64,000 nt of DNA from Prorocentrum cordatum (GCA_963575745.1 CAUYUJ010015281.1:162501-226500); one strand, 5' to 3'. Counted from the first letter of the stretch, positions 21,590-32,335 are shown. Program-made: numbers and translations. Notes: a model not told the origin generated them from the sequence alone.

Positions 21590-21718
21590 CATGCCCACGA
21601 TGATCTTCTCGGCGAAGCCCGCGCCGCGCAGGGAGTTCACGAAGGCGAGGGGGAACCCGGAGACGTCCGAGGAGCGCGCGTACGCGGCCAGGGCCATCAC
21701 CGTGGCCTGGGGCCGCTC
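21590..21718 (-). CDS. Exon: N-terminal part of a second glycosyltransferase-like gene
   Basis: The minus strand encodes RPQATVMALAAYARSSDV, then AFVNSLRGAGFAEKIIVGM. The pattern 'F..SLR..GF..kIi.Gm' is the opening segment of the same algal glycosyltransferase family suggested for 1982-2667, so this looks like an orphan exon of a paralogue. Third positions are strongly G/C. No partner exons were found nearby. Family call is from motif memory. Confidence 0.5.
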
Positions 21719-21879
21719 GTCGTCCTCCCCCGCGGCCCCCCCCGTGCCAGGGAGGAGAGAGGAGGGGGCCTGCTCCCCTCCTCGGTCCCCCTGCCCCTCC
21801 CCTGCTCCCCCTCCGCTCCGCTCGGAGCCCGGGAACAAAACAACCAAACAAACAATCAAAAGTAGTCAACGAAGCCGAA

Positions 21880-21946
21880 GAAATCGTCACCAGACTGTTT
21901 CTTGACTGTTCCTGAATATTCCTCCTGTCGAGGGACATGCCCGACG
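21880..21946. mobile_element. Truncated MITE related to 1301-1482 (copy 3)
   Basis: Only the right half remains: ctgtttcttgactgttcctg then attcctcctgtcgagggacatgcccgacgtaa, aligning with the right end of 14310-14467. The left end is not found. Confidence 0.65.
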
Positions 21947-22297
21947 TAACGTTGATCCAAACAACCTGGGCGGAAATGCGAACATTTATGTTTACGTGTG
22001 CTGATGTTGCTTCTTCGACCTTACCTTCCACTCCCACCCCGCTGGCACTCCACAATCTCTCACTCTCTTTCTCTCAGCCACCCATCCCACACACACAGAA
22101 ACCGCGCCTAGACGGGCGCATCGGCACCCCGTCGTATGGTCGGCTGCAAACCATGCCCAGAAACGTAAGTCAAAAGAACATCTCTTGATGCGAAGGCCAA
22201 CCGCAGAAGCCTCCAAACTCTTCCCATCCCCGAGCGTGAGCTTCGGTTTCAAACAAGCTGTAACCAACTTCAAAGCGAGAGCGTCCGGATCCGTTTG

Positions 22298-22372
22298 CAC
22301 ACACACACACACACTTATATACACATCTTATATATATATATGTATATATACATATATGTATGTGTGCTAACT
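22298..22372 (+). repeat. (CA)n / (TA)n microsatellite
   Basis: cacacacacacacac, then tatatatatatgtatatatac. One of the few strongly AT-rich points. Confidence 0.95.
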
Positions 22373-22575
22373 ATGTTATAGTAGTTCGACTTCGACGACA
22401 CATGCGATGGCGACGGCAGCGACCTCGACGGCGGCGGCGACGGCGAAGGCAACGCCGCCGCCGCGCCGCTGACCGGGCCGCCGAAAGCAGCAGGAGGGCC
22501 GCCGAACGACTCCAGAGGCCACCGCGTGCCGCCGAAGGGCCATCAAGGGCCGCCGACTTGGCCCCTCCGTGGAAC

Positions 22576-22660
22576 TCTCCCGGGGTGCGCTCGCACCAGG
22601 ACTTCGAGGAGGATCCCGCCGCGGCGACGAGGGCCTCAGGGCAGGCCCTGGCAAAAGGCG
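22576..22660 (+). repeat. Dispersed repeat with CTCTCCCGGGGTGC core, copy 2
   Basis: ctctcccggggtgcgctcg, caggacttcgagg and gcggcgacgagggcctcagg align with 45819-45925 and 8375-8470. Confidence 0.65.
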
Positions 22661-22818
22661 AGGGACTGGGGCGGCCTCGGTGCCTCTCCCTCCTTTGGCC
22701 GACGCGGCCGCCGAGGGCGGCCGAGAGGGCCTCCCCTCGCGGCCGCTCGGCGGCCCGCCAGGCCGCGGGCTCGTGCGCGGGCGGCGACTGCTGCAGCCCT
22801 CCCGCCCGCAGCGCGCCG

Positions 22819-22880
22819 CCGGCCAGGGTTATTAGTGCGGCGGTGGCGCCGGCCAGGGTGATTAGTGCGGCGGTGGCGCG
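22819..22880 (+). repeat. 30-bp tandem duplication
   Basis: ccggccagggt(t/g)attagtgc plus ggcggtggcg repeated twice, start to start 30 bp. Confidence 0.9.
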
Positions 22881-23039
22881 CGGCGCCATTTTGGGACAGG
22901 GGGGGCCGCCGGGGCCGCCCCGCGCGCCCATCCCGCGGCCGGGGCCCGGGGAGCGGCGGCGCGCAGAAGGCCCAGCGCTCCGACGGTGCGACGCTTCTCT
23001 GTTCTGCTTGGCCGCGGTGGCTCGTCGCCGACCGTCGGC

Positions 23040-23208
23040 CCGGATCGGAAGGACGCAGGGTGAGGATGCCAGGGCCTCGGAGAGCCGGTTCGAAGCGTTG
23101 AGGGCGGGGCGCGGCCACCGAAAGTGGCCAAGGATGGACCGAGGAGGCCAGGATGCACGGGTACCCGTGGGAAGGCTGCCCGTCCTTGCTATGCGGGTTG
23201 ACTGTATT
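23040..23208 (-). mobile_element. Probable fragment of a pogo/Tigger-like MITE
   Basis: On the minus strand it starts CAGTCAACCCGCATAGCAAG beside a TA, resembling the end of 30391-30563, and carries the internal caagga(c/t) words. The opposite end was not located, so this is a fragment or a diverged copy. Confidence 0.45.
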
Positions 23209-24639
23209 CGCCGGCTCATGTTGGGAGGCTAGTGGGTTGGCGCCAAAACCGATATCGGCACATGGCGGTGATATTCGGGCTTCCTGGGCGGACGAAAGAT
23301 TACCACCAACACCATGATCTATGATCGTCTTCCTGCGATGAAGGCACCCCCCTCTTGGTGTTGCTGCCAATCTCCAGGATTTAGAACGAAGACCTGCCCC
23401 CTGGGATGGGGGTTGTTGAGACCTTCTCTGGGCCGCGCACTGGAACAATCACATCGTCGGACGTCTGGGGTGGGGTGGGGGGGCCAGGAGGGTGGCCGTC
23501 TCAGGCACCCACTGGCTTCCCTCGCGTCACCTCCTTCTAAGCGCCGGGCGGCAAAGTGGGCGGATCTCCTGTAAGGTTTCCCGGAGAAATCCTCCTCGTC
23601 ACGGCTGGACTCGCCTTGAAACTCATGCCGAGACGCGGTCCAGGAGAGGATTTAGGCATGGAGGTTCGGCGGAATCATGTGGCAACGGATGGGCGTTCCC
23701 AGAAAGGGCGGTACCAATGTCGAGGCTCCAAGAAGAAATTCGATTTCGGAAACCCTGAACCCAAAAACGTGTTCATCTCTTGGGGACGCACTTTTTACCT
23801 CCGCCGCCTTCCGCCGAGCTTCTGTCGGCTTCCGCCCGCGGAGGCGGCCTCGTTTCACTTCCATCGCCCTTCCGCCACCTTCCGCAGCGGAAGAGATGAC
23901 CACTCCTTCGATCCTCGAAGGCAAGGCCCTTTCTGGAGCGCCCCGTATATGTGTTGCCGATTGTTGCGTTCCCTCGCAGCGTGTCCTTGCGCGCACTCGT
24001 GGCCACGGCTGGAGCCACCTTGAAATCCCAGACCCAAAAATGAACCCCAAGACGGGTCCAGGAGTCGTTCTCTTCCCACCACGCCCAGACACCCCTCGGC
24101 TCGAGACAGATCGAGGCGGCCAATGCTTCATCGCTTTAGGCCCTCACAGGCCACGGGAAATCAGACGCAGTGAAGGGTCCAGATGTCGGAGAGGCCGCTC
24201 CTATTTGCATCGATCTTCTGAATGTCGGGACTGGCGCGGGAGATCCACCAACAAAAGATGGACGGAGGTAGTGCAGGGCGCTTGACCTGACGGGCAAGCC
24301 GAGCCCAAAAGGGCTGCGCAGAAAGGACAAACGACGAATGAGTATACGAAGATACACGGGAAAACAGCCTGAGCCCGACCCGACGCAATACCACAACACC
24401 CGTCGCGCCCCAAGCTCCCCACCGCGAGAGCAATACGGACGCGCGAGGAAAGAACTCAAGACCTGAAGGACGTCGGGCATGCTGTGCAACCCTATCTGTA
24501 CCTTTCGATGCGTAGGCGGATCGAACCTACGGTGCATCACATGCGTGCTCGTGCACGTGCAAGCGGACGCACGCGCACGGACAACGTGTGGCGAACGACC
24601 GTTTAAAGCTGGCCCTGACCGCTGTAAATCCGTACCGTG

Positions 24640-25215
24640 CTCTTGTTTGGCAGGTCTACCAATCCAGGACGTGTCATACGCTCCTGGACAAAACTTTTTT
24701 GGTCGGCGGGTCGAGAGCGGGCCTCTTCCGGTTACGTAAGAGCTAGGCGGGGCGCGCGAAGCACTAATTGGGGAGACAAGGCGCGGGCGGGCGGGGCCTC
24801 AGGCGGCCGGAGGGTGCGGAGTACAGGCGGTGCCGAAGAGCTTGCACAGGAAAAGGTACGCCTTGGACGCTCCTACACAAAACTGGCAAAGGAGAGCACA
24901 AAAACCTCAGCAACAGCAGGCGGCCTGTCCACCGTTTGGAAGGCCTACCAATCCAGGACGTGTCATACTTACCAGCCTGGAACATATCCCTATCCCTATG
25001 CTGGGCACCTCCTCATCACGATGCCAATCTTAGGGATTTCCTTATCTTTTGAGGGCGAATCCCTAAGATTGTCATCGCCTTTTGGCGTGTCGATCTTAGG
25101 GATAGGGATACGTTCGAGGCTGGTAACATACGCTCCTGGACGAAACTGGCAAAGGAGAGCACAAAAGCCTTCGCAACGGCAGGCGGCCTGTCCACCGCCA
25201 AACGCGGGAGAACGA
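24640..25215 (+). repeat. About 100-bp repeat unit, three partial copies
   Basis: The unit runs ccaatccaggacgtgtcata, cgctcctggacaaaactgg, caaaggagagcacaaaa, gcaggcggcctgtccaccg. Copies start near 24656, 24868 and 25127. The second-third junction is interrupted by the foldback at 24969-25126. Confidence 0.82.
24969..25126. mobile_element. Foldback element with 5-bp duplication and preserved empty site
   Basis: 158-bp insert with inverted ends TTACCAGCC / GGCTGGTAA and arms matching through atccctatcccta and gcca...ggcgatgacaatcttaggg. It is flanked by CATAC (24964-24968 and 25127-25131). The same host sequence without the insert is at 24656-24695 (gtgtCATACgctcctgg), so insertion and duplication are read directly. 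It is non-coding and distinct from FB1. Confidence 0.92.
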
Positions 25216-25554
25216 CAAACCATGCATCGTCTGGGCCACAGGCAAGATAACAGGAGAGCATATCTCTGGGCGCAGCACGTCGTCTTCGAGTCAACCTGGC
25301 TACGTCTTTGTAACCTGTAACCAAACTGCACTCCAAAGATACCCAGCCAACCGGGCCCAAAACCTGCAACTCCAATATCCTCACCCATCCTCCGGAGTCT
25401 GCAGCCCAAGACGCTCCAACAGGGCCCAAGACCGCCCCGAGACGGCTCCAGGAGTTTAAAAAGCTTCCCAAGGAGGCTCAAGAAGCCAAAAACTTTCAAA
25501 CACTCATAGAAAATCAATGTTATTTGCGTTCTCGCCCGTTCGCTTCCGATAGCT

Positions 25555-25630
25555 CTCCTCCACCTCCTCTTCCTCCTCCTCCTCCTCCTCCTCCTCTCCC
25601 GTTCCGCTCCTCCGCCTCCTCCCCCTCCTC
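25555..25630 (+). repeat. (TCC)n microsatellite
   Basis: TCC/CCT repeats with small interruptions. Confidence 0.9.
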
Positions 25631-25699
25631 CACGCCCTTCGCCGCTTGGGTTCTGTTGCGGCAACTGCAACCACCCCAGGTGCAACTGAGACTGCCCCA

Positions 25700-25866
25700 G
25701 AGGCGCAGGGGGGACGGGGGGCGGGCGGAGCAACTGAGATGGGCGGGCGGAGCAACTGGGCCAACAACTGGCTCAGTTGCTCCGCCGCTCCTCCGCTTGG
25801 TGTCAGTTGCTCCGCCGCTTGGTTTCAGTTGCTCCGCGGCATCGGTCCAGTTGCTCCGCCGAGGTA
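25700..25866 (+). repeat. Short tandem of GCGGAGCAACTG / CAGTTGCTCCGC words
   Basis: gcggagcaactgag recurs at 25727 and 25748, then its complement cagttgctccgc recurs at 25773, 25805, 25827 and 25848. The two orientations make a large imperfect inverted repeat next to the satellite array. Confidence 0.7.
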
Positions 25867-25869
25867 AGC

Positions 25870-26345
25870 CCCTTCCTGCGGGGCCACGAAACGTGTGAGG
25901 GGTGTGCCGAAACGGGGGCGGGGGCGCCATGCGGGCCCTGCCACTGCAGCTTTCGGTGGAGCTCCCAGTGGGGCCACGAAACGTGTGAGCGGTGTGCCGA
26001 GATGGGTGCGGGGCTTGCATGCGGACCCTGCCGTTGAGACATTCGGTAGAGCTCCCTACGGCGCCACGAAAAGTGTGAGGGCTGTACTGAAATTGGTCCG
26101 GTGCCGCCATGCGGACCCTGCCGCTAGGGCCATCGGCAGGGCTCCCTGTGGAGCCACGCAACGTGCGAGCGGTCTGCCGAAACGGGCGAGGGCCTGCCAT
26201 GCGAACCCTGCCGCTGGGGCCTTCGGTGGAGCTCCCTCCGGGGCCACGAAGCGCGTGAGGGCCGACATGAATGTCGGGCCGCCGTGAAGACCTTGCAGCT
26301 TGGGCCTTCAGTGGAGCTCCCATGGGACACGCTACGTGGGAGGGG
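25870..26345 (+). repeat. 90-bp satellite, array A
   Basis: About five units spaced exactly 90 bp (ggccacgaa at 25882, 25972, 26062, 26152, 26242). The unit includes cgtgtgagg.gtgtgccgaa, catgcggaccctgccgct and ggtggagctccct. It is followed by a purine-rich stretch and the 3' module at 26409-26473. Confidence 0.95.
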
Positions 26346-26408
26346 TGACTCGAAAGAAGGCAGAGACAGGGATGGAAGGGGACGGAGGGGGCTGGATTAA
26401 GGAAGGTG

Positions 26409-26473
26409 TGACGCGGGGCGCTGCGGAGTCAAGACGAGGACCCCACTCAACACAGGATGCTTGGGGAACAAGT
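26409..26473 (+). repeat. Conserved 3' module of a satellite element (copy a)
   Basis: gacgcggggcgctgcggagtc, aagacgaggacccc and caacacaggatgcttgggga. Similar modules follow the other satellites at 29153, 32430, 41868, 44058, 47258 and 47432. Confidence 0.8.
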
Positions 26474-26502
26474 CTGTGTGTGCATGAATGCTAAAGAGAG
26501 AA

Positions 26503-26505
26503 CAC

Positions 26506-26541
<36 letters not shown>

Positions 26542-26575
26542 GAGAGAACGAGAGAGAGAGAGAGAGAAAGTATAA
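26503..26575 (+). repeat. (GA)n microsatellite
   Basis: GA dinucleotide repeats with occasional A insertions. Confidence 0.95.
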
Positions 26576-26585
26576 AAAAAACTAG

Positions 26586-26626
26586 CCTGGCAAAGGACCC
26601 AACCATATGCAGTTGTGAGCACCGTC
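26586..26626 (+). repeat. Conserved 5' module of a satellite element
   Basis: ctggcaaaggacccaacca, tgcagttgtgagcaccg. It precedes array B and matches 46533-46570 (ccaaccatgcgcaattgtga) and, less well, 39478-39508. Confidence 0.7.
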
Positions 26627-26629
26627 TTT

Positions 26630-27239
26630 GTATGCACCGCATTCGAAGGAGCTCCCAATAATGCCACGAAACGTGTGAGGGGTTTGCCGAAATGGGTCCG
26701 GTGACGCATGCGAAAGCAGCCACTGGGGCCGACGGTGGAATTTCTTATGGGGCCACGAAACATGTGAGGCGTGTGCCGCAATGGGTGTGCGTGACGCTTG
26801 CGAACGCAGCCATTCGGGCCGTCGGTGGAGCTCCCTATGGTGCGCGAAGCGTGTGATAGGTGTGCCGAAATGTGTGCGGAGGGCGCATGCGAACGCAGCC
26901 ACTGGCGCCTTCGGTGGAGCTCCCTATGGGGCCTTCGGTGGAGCTCCCTGTGGGGCGACGAAACGTGTGAGGGGTGTGCCGACATGGGTGTGCGTGACGC
27001 ATGCGGGCAATGGCACTGGGGCCTTCGGTGGAGCTCCCTTTGGGGCCACGAAACGTGTGAAGGGGTGTGCCGACATGGGTCTGCGTGGCGCATGCGGGCG
27101 GTGGCACTGGGGCCTTCGGTGGAGCTCCCTTTGGGGCCACGAAACGTGTGAAGGGGTGTGCCGACACGGGTCTGCGTGACGCATGCGGGCGGTGGCACTG
27201 GGGCCTTCGGTGGAGCTCCCTGCGGGGCCACGGAACGTA
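26630..27239 (+). repeat. 90-bp satellite, array B
   Basis: Six to seven units of the 90-bp family (ccttcggtggagctccct, ggggccacgaaacgtgtga). The last unit breaks at ggaacgTA, where the element at 27240-28072 begins; array C resumes the same unit afterwards. Confidence 0.95.
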
Positions 27240-28072
27240 ACCTCATGCCCGTGAGAATAAACACTAGGGGATAATCAAGTTCGGGGTTCAGGGAGAGATA
27301 ATAAAAGTAGCCCAGCAGACCTCAGCATAATCTCAGAGTAAGAGATGATCAAGAGGAGACCAAGCCGAGCACGTTTTGAGACATCCTTTGCGTTTAGTTT
27401 TCATAGAAATATCCTCAACAATGGCTTATCTCTCATGAAAACTGTTTTTGTAAGTGCTCGTGTAGGGTAGCTCATGTGCCTCAATTTCCATGGATAATCA
27501 ACCCCAGAAATAAAAAAGTTCAGGCGAGCGTGGGGACAGAGAGAAATATAACAGAAGAATAATACAGTAGAAGAATAATAAGAAAGAAGAATAAGTGGAG
27601 AATAAGAAAAGGACGAAGAAAGGAAACATCCAAAGTTCCAAATCTATCAATTTTAATTTACAAGCGCTTTATGAAAATTGATGTTTTAAGTGCTCGTGTA
27701 GGGTAGCTCATGTGCTTCATTTTCCATGGATAATCAACCCCAGGGATAAAAAAGTTCAGGCGAGCGTGAGGACAGATATAAATATAAAAGAAGAAGAGGA
27801 AAGTAGAAGAATAATAAGAACATTGCTCGTTTCGTTTGAGTCTGCCTCCCAAAATTATTGGTTTCGCTTGACACATCCTGAAAAAGTGTGATCGCTTCGC
27901 TTGATGTTGCTATATCAACATCGCTTGATGTTGCTATCTCAACATAGCGTTTCGAGGTGATAATGAAGTTCGGCCTCAGCGCTCGCCGCCCAATTTGAAT
28001 TTTGTATAGGGCGACGATAATCAACTCTAAACACTGAAGGGGGGGGTCCCTTTATTATCATCGGCATGCGGT
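27240..28072. mobile_element. 833-bp TIR element inserted in the satellite, TA duplication
   Basis: The left end ACCTCATGCCCGTGAGAATA and the right end (complement ACCGCATGCCGATGATAATA) are inverted repeats. TA flanks both sides (27238-27239 and 28073-28074). The uninterrupted satellite unit is present at 28333-28360 (ggaacgTAtgagggg). It is much more AT-rich than its surroundings and has no transposase ORF. A TA target is typical of Tc1/mariner relatives; that assignment is inference. Confidence 0.9.
27453..27795 (+). repeat. Internal direct repeat of the 833-bp element
   Basis: 27453-27560 and 27688-27795 share agtgctcgtgtagggtagct, catgtgc.tca.tttccatgg, ataatcaacccca and aaaaaagttcaggcgagcgt. 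Confidence 0.92.
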
Positions 28073-29110
28073 TATGAGGGGTGTCCCGACATGGGTGTGC
28101 GTGACGCATGCGGGCGGTGGCACTGGGACCTTCGGTGCAGCTCCCTGTGGGGCCACGAAACGCCTGAGGGGTGTGCCGAAACGGGTGTGCGTGACGCATA
28201 CGGGCGGTGGCACTGGGGCCGTCGGTGGAGCTCCCTGTGGAGCCACGAAGCGTGTGAAGGGGTGTGCCGAAACTGGTGTGCGTGACGCAAGCGGGCGGTG
28301 GCACTGGGGCCTTCGGTGGAGCTCCCTGCGGGGCCACGGAACGTATGAGGGGTGTCCCGGCATGGGTGTGCGTGACGCATGCGGGCAGTGGCACTGGGGC
28401 CCTCGGTGGAGCCCCCTGTGGGGCCACGAAACGTGTGAGAGGTGTGCCGAAACGGGTGTGCATGACGCATGCGGGCGGTGGCACTGCGGCCGTCGGTGGA
28501 GCTCCCTCTGGGGCCACGAAACGTGTGAGGGGTGTGCCGAAATGTGCGTGCGAGGCGCATGCGGGCGTTGGGACTGCGGCCTTCGGTGGAGCTCCCTGTG
28601 GGGCCACAAAACGTGAGAGGGGTGTGCCGACATGTGTGTGTGCGTGACGCATGCGGACGGTGGCACTGGGGACTTCGGTGGAGCTTCCTTTGGGGCCACG
28701 AAACGTGTGAAGGGGTGTGCCGACATAGGTCTGCGTGACGCATGCGGGCGGTGGCACTGGGGCCTTCGGTGGAGCTCCCTGTGGAGCCAAGAAGCGTGTG
28801 AGGGGTGTGCCGACATGGGTGTGCGTGACGCATGCGGGCGGTGGCACTGGGGCCTTCGGTGGAGCTCCCTGTGGGGCCACGAAACGTGTAAGGGGTGTGC
28901 CGCAATGGGCGTGCGTGATGCATGCGGGAGGTGGCACGGGGGCCTTCGGTAGAGCTCCCTGTGGAGCCACGAAGCGTTTCAGGGGTGTGCCGAAACGGGT
29001 GTGCGTGACGCATGCGGGCGGTGGCACTGGGGCCTTCGGTGGAGCTCCCTGTGGGGCCACGAAACGTGTGAGGGGTGTGCCGAAATGGGTGTGCGTGACG
29101 CATGCTGGCG
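28073..29110 (+). repeat. 90-bp satellite, array C
   Basis: About eleven units in phase with array B once the 833-bp insert is removed. Consensus words: gtgtgcgtgacgcatgcggg, cggtggcactggggccttcg, gtggagctccctgtgggg, ccacgaaacgtgtgagg. The minus strand stays open as a 30-residue repeat because 90 is divisible by three. Confidence 0.97.
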
Positions 29111-29152
29111 GTGCAGGGAGGCAGGGAGGAGGAAGGATGGAGGGAAGGAGGG

Positions 29153-29208
29153 CACGCGGGGACCGTCTCTTCAAAACGAGGACCGAACACCACAGGATGG
29201 TGGGAGAA
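29153..29208 (+). repeat. Conserved 3' module of a satellite element (copy b)
   Basis: cacgcggggaccgtctcttc, aaaacgaggaccgaacacca, caggatggtggga. It follows array C after a short purine-rich spacer. Confidence 0.8.
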
Positions 29209-29209
29209 A

Positions 29210-29899
29210 AAAGAGGGAGAGAGAGAGAGAGACGCAGTCAGCTGGACAGCCTGCTTGGCACGGGGGCGGAAAGCGCATTTACTTTCAGAGCGCGAGATGT
29301 CGCTGGCTTGCCCGTTCTTTCCTCTGTCTCCCCGACTGGAGGCTCTCTTGGGGCATCTTGGTGGCATATTGGGCGCCCTCTAGGGCTATCTAGAAGCCGC
29401 AGGAGGCCTCTTCAGGGGGAGCTAGGGCGTGTTGGGATCTTGGGAAGGCACTAGAGCACGATAAAGCACGAGTGAAGATATGATAATACTGTTGATGATG
29501 ATGACGACAACATACTGTCTCTTGGGAGCATCTTCGGCCTCTCCCAGGCCCTCCTTGGGCCGTCTTGTGGCTCACTTAGGCCGTCTTGGGGCCCTGTTGG
29601 GCCGTCCTCAGGCCCTCTTGGGAGCCTCTCGGGCCGTCATGGCACAATCTGGGGGGGGCCCTGGAGCTGTATCGGGCCGTTCTTGCCCGAAAAACGAAAA
29701 CCCGGAAAACCTTCACAAACCTAAAGACAACAATTGGCTGTTGCGTCGTCCGGAACTTTGGGGGGTCCTCTCTGAGGCCGCTTGGGGTGTCTTGGAGGCC
29801 TCTTGGGCTGTACTGAGGCCATCTTGTGCTATCTTGGATCGCTCTTGGCCGTCATCGGGCCCGTCTGGACCTCTCTTACGCCGTCTGGTACCTTCAGCT
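29210..29899. other. Unassigned; GGCC/TCTTGG-rich
   Basis: Contains many tcttggg.cc words, the complement of the CCAAGAGGCC family, but no gene or tandem order. Confidence 0.45.
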
Positions 29900-30145
29900 G
29901 GCGAGGAACTTACGCGCTTACTCGGAGCTTACGCGTGCTTACGCGGAGCTTACCCGAGCTTACGCGCGGAATTCCATGTTAACAGGCACTTGACCCCGCT
30001 CAGGTACCCGTGAACAGGGAATTTACATGGCATTCCATGTTAACGAGGCCCTGACCCTGCTCGGGCACCCGTCAACGGGGAATTCCTGGCAATTTCCCTG
30101 TTAATGGATGCCTGAGTCAGCTCAAGCACCCGCCCTTCCATGTTA
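29900..30145 (+). repeat. Two short tandem arrays
   Basis: 29908-29970 holds gcttacgcg/gagcttacgc words of about 10-20 bp. 29971-30145 holds three copies of a roughly 65-70 bp unit (ccatgttaac, ctgaccc.gctc, ggcacccgt.aac). Confidence 0.8.
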
Positions 30146-30390
30146 AAGGCTCCGTTCACAAGGAAAAGGGCATTAGATCCCTGGGGGACGGGATGCCATC
30201 CCCTTCGAACTCCCCCTAGTTTCATTCCTTCCGACTAACGGATCGCACGCTACGCGCGCTTTCCGTCATCCCATCTCTGAACCTCCGATCGCCATTACCT
30301 CTACCCGCTGATGCGTATGGGGCTGGCCGTCTGACCAACCCCTAGCCCTGCCCCATCACATCTGTCAGCCACTTCTGAGCCTCCAGGGTA

Positions 30391-30563
30391 CAGTCAAAAA
30401 CCCTAATAAGGACGCGCGGTAAGGACGCAAGACTCTTGGAAGCCGAAGTTGGGATTCTTGGGGCGGCGGACGACGAAAACCCCAAGGACGCAAGAGCAAG
30501 GAAGAGCAAGGACGCAAGGGTACCCTGAGCAAAGTCGCGCGTCCTTATTGGGGTTTTTGACTG
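30391..30563. mobile_element. pogo/Tigger-like MITE with TA duplication
   Basis: The left end CAGTCAAAAACCCTAATAAG and the right end (complement CAGTCAAAAACCCCAATAAG) continue as ggacgcgcg in both. TA flanks both sides (30389-30390 and 30564-30565). CAGTCAAA-type termini on TA are the pogo/Tigger pattern. It is 173 bp, non-coding, with repeated caaggacgcaag words inside. Confidence 0.92.
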
Positions 30564-30814
30564 TAGGGCACCGACTGACATGAGAAGAGAAAGGAGACTG
30601 CAAAGAGCCTCTCGTGCTCGGGTCATGGCTCTCTCCACCGGTGGCGGCGCCGGCGCTGTAGCAGTCCAGGCCCTGTGAGGCCGGGGGTGGGGCTCACACC
30701 TCATTACTCTCCTTCCCCTCCTCCTGACACACCTCCTGCTCCTCCTCCATTTCACGTCTGTCCTTCTGCTCCTGACCGTCATCGTTTTCCTATCCTCGAG
30801 CTCCTGTTCTTCCC

Positions 30815-30947
30815 CCTCCTCATCGGCATCAGCATCAGCATCACTCTCGTCATCACCACAAGCCACGACCATCATCATCATTATCAAAATTAGCATCAGC
30901 ATCACCATCATCGCTGTCGTACTCATCATCACCATCACCATCACCGC

Positions 30948-31040
<93 letters not shown>

Positions 31041-31250
31041 AATCATCATCATCATCATAATCATCATCATCATCATCAGCAGCAGCAGCGGCATCATTAT
31101 CATAATCACCATCAGCATCAGCATCATCAGCTTCATCGTCATCCTCATCATCATCACCAGCAGCATCATCAGCAGCATCGATATTATCATCATCCTAATC
31201 ATCAGCATCACCATCATCATCACCACCACCAGCATCATGACTAGCATCAT
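30815..31250 (+). repeat. Imperfect (CAT)n microsatellite
   Basis: CAT/ATC triplets with cag and cac variants; the purest part is 30945-31040. Confidence 0.97.
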
Positions 31251-31879
31251 GCGCTACCACCACCATCATCGCAAACATCAGCAACAAGCACGACAACAAG
31301 CAGCTTATGACTGATCGCTTCCAGATGCTCGCGTGTCAGTCGACATGTATAGCCAAAACCCTCGATACCGGCCCTCTTGGGTAGTTGGCGCAGCCCCACA
31401 CATAGGGGAAAGGAGGGAGAAGGGAAAGGACAAAGAGGAAGGAGATGGATGGAACACAAGAGAGATTAGCAAGATAGGATAGGAGCAAGAAACCAAATGG
31501 TAAAACCAGACGGGTGGGTCGGGCGGACGGACCCTAACAGGCGGGTCGGGCGGGCGGGCCCAGACGGCCGGGCCGAGCGGTCGGGTCGCTGAAGCGTCGG
31601 TCCAGCATGAATCGCGAAGAAGTCTCTAGCATTAGCACGATGCCCAAGCAAATCGCAAGGATGCCCAGAACGAGAGCGTGCTTCCTGAGTGTCGAAGGCG
31701 CGGCGCCTCAATCAATTGCACGCGATTGCGCGATGCCTGGAGAAAGCGTGAGGAAGTCCCGCGCGAAAGCGCGACTTAGAATTACGCGGCCAACCCTTCT
31801 CCACGCGAGGCGGCTATCTCTATGCACGTTGCATCCTAAGAATACGCTGCGAGATATGCAGGATGCGCGTGCCCCTGCA
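31251..31879. other. Unassigned stretch
   Basis: No gene supported. 31500-31600 has short cgggcgggcgggcc-type words (about 10-12 bp repeats). Confidence 0.45.
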
Positions 31880-32335
31880 CTCCGCCGTGCCTCCCAGGAG
31901 CCCACGAAAATAGCGACAGTTGCGCAGATCGCAGCCCCTCAGGGCGCTGCAACGTCTCGGCTGGGTGTGCGCCTGCCCCGCCGTGCCTCCCAGGAGCCCA
32001 CGGAAGTGGTGACAGGTGCGCAATTCGCAGACCCCCAGGGAGCTGAGAGGTCTCGGCCGGGTGCGCGTACTCCCCTACTCCGCCGTGCCCTCCCAGGCGC
32101 CCACGGAAGTGGTGACAGGTGCGCAATTCGCAGACCCCCAGGGAGCTGAGAGGTCTCGGCCGGGTGCGCGTACTCCCCTACTCCGCCGTGCCCCCCAGGA
32201 GCCCACGAAAGTGGCGGCAATTGCACAGTTCGTAGTCCCCTAGGGAGCTGCGAGGTCTCCGCTGGGTGCGCGTACCCCCCTAGGCAGCTGTGCCTCCCAG
32301 GAGCCCATCAGAAGGGCGACGGTTGCGCAGCTCGC
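31880..32335 (+). repeat. 96-bp satellite, related to the 103-bp family
   Basis: Four to five units: gtgcctcccaggagcccacg, aa.tggcgacagttgcgcag, atcgcagccccc, ctgagaggtctcgg. First spacing is 96 bp (31891 to 31987). It shares the cctcccaggagcccacgaaa core with 39530-41765 and ends in the 3' module near 32430. Confidence 0.92.

Noticed and set aside
24497-24570. tRNA-like segment on the minus strand (gtaggttcgatccgcctac resembles a T arm and B box)
   Set aside because: No A box, D arm or credible anticodon arm could be found upstream, and the acceptor ends do not pair.
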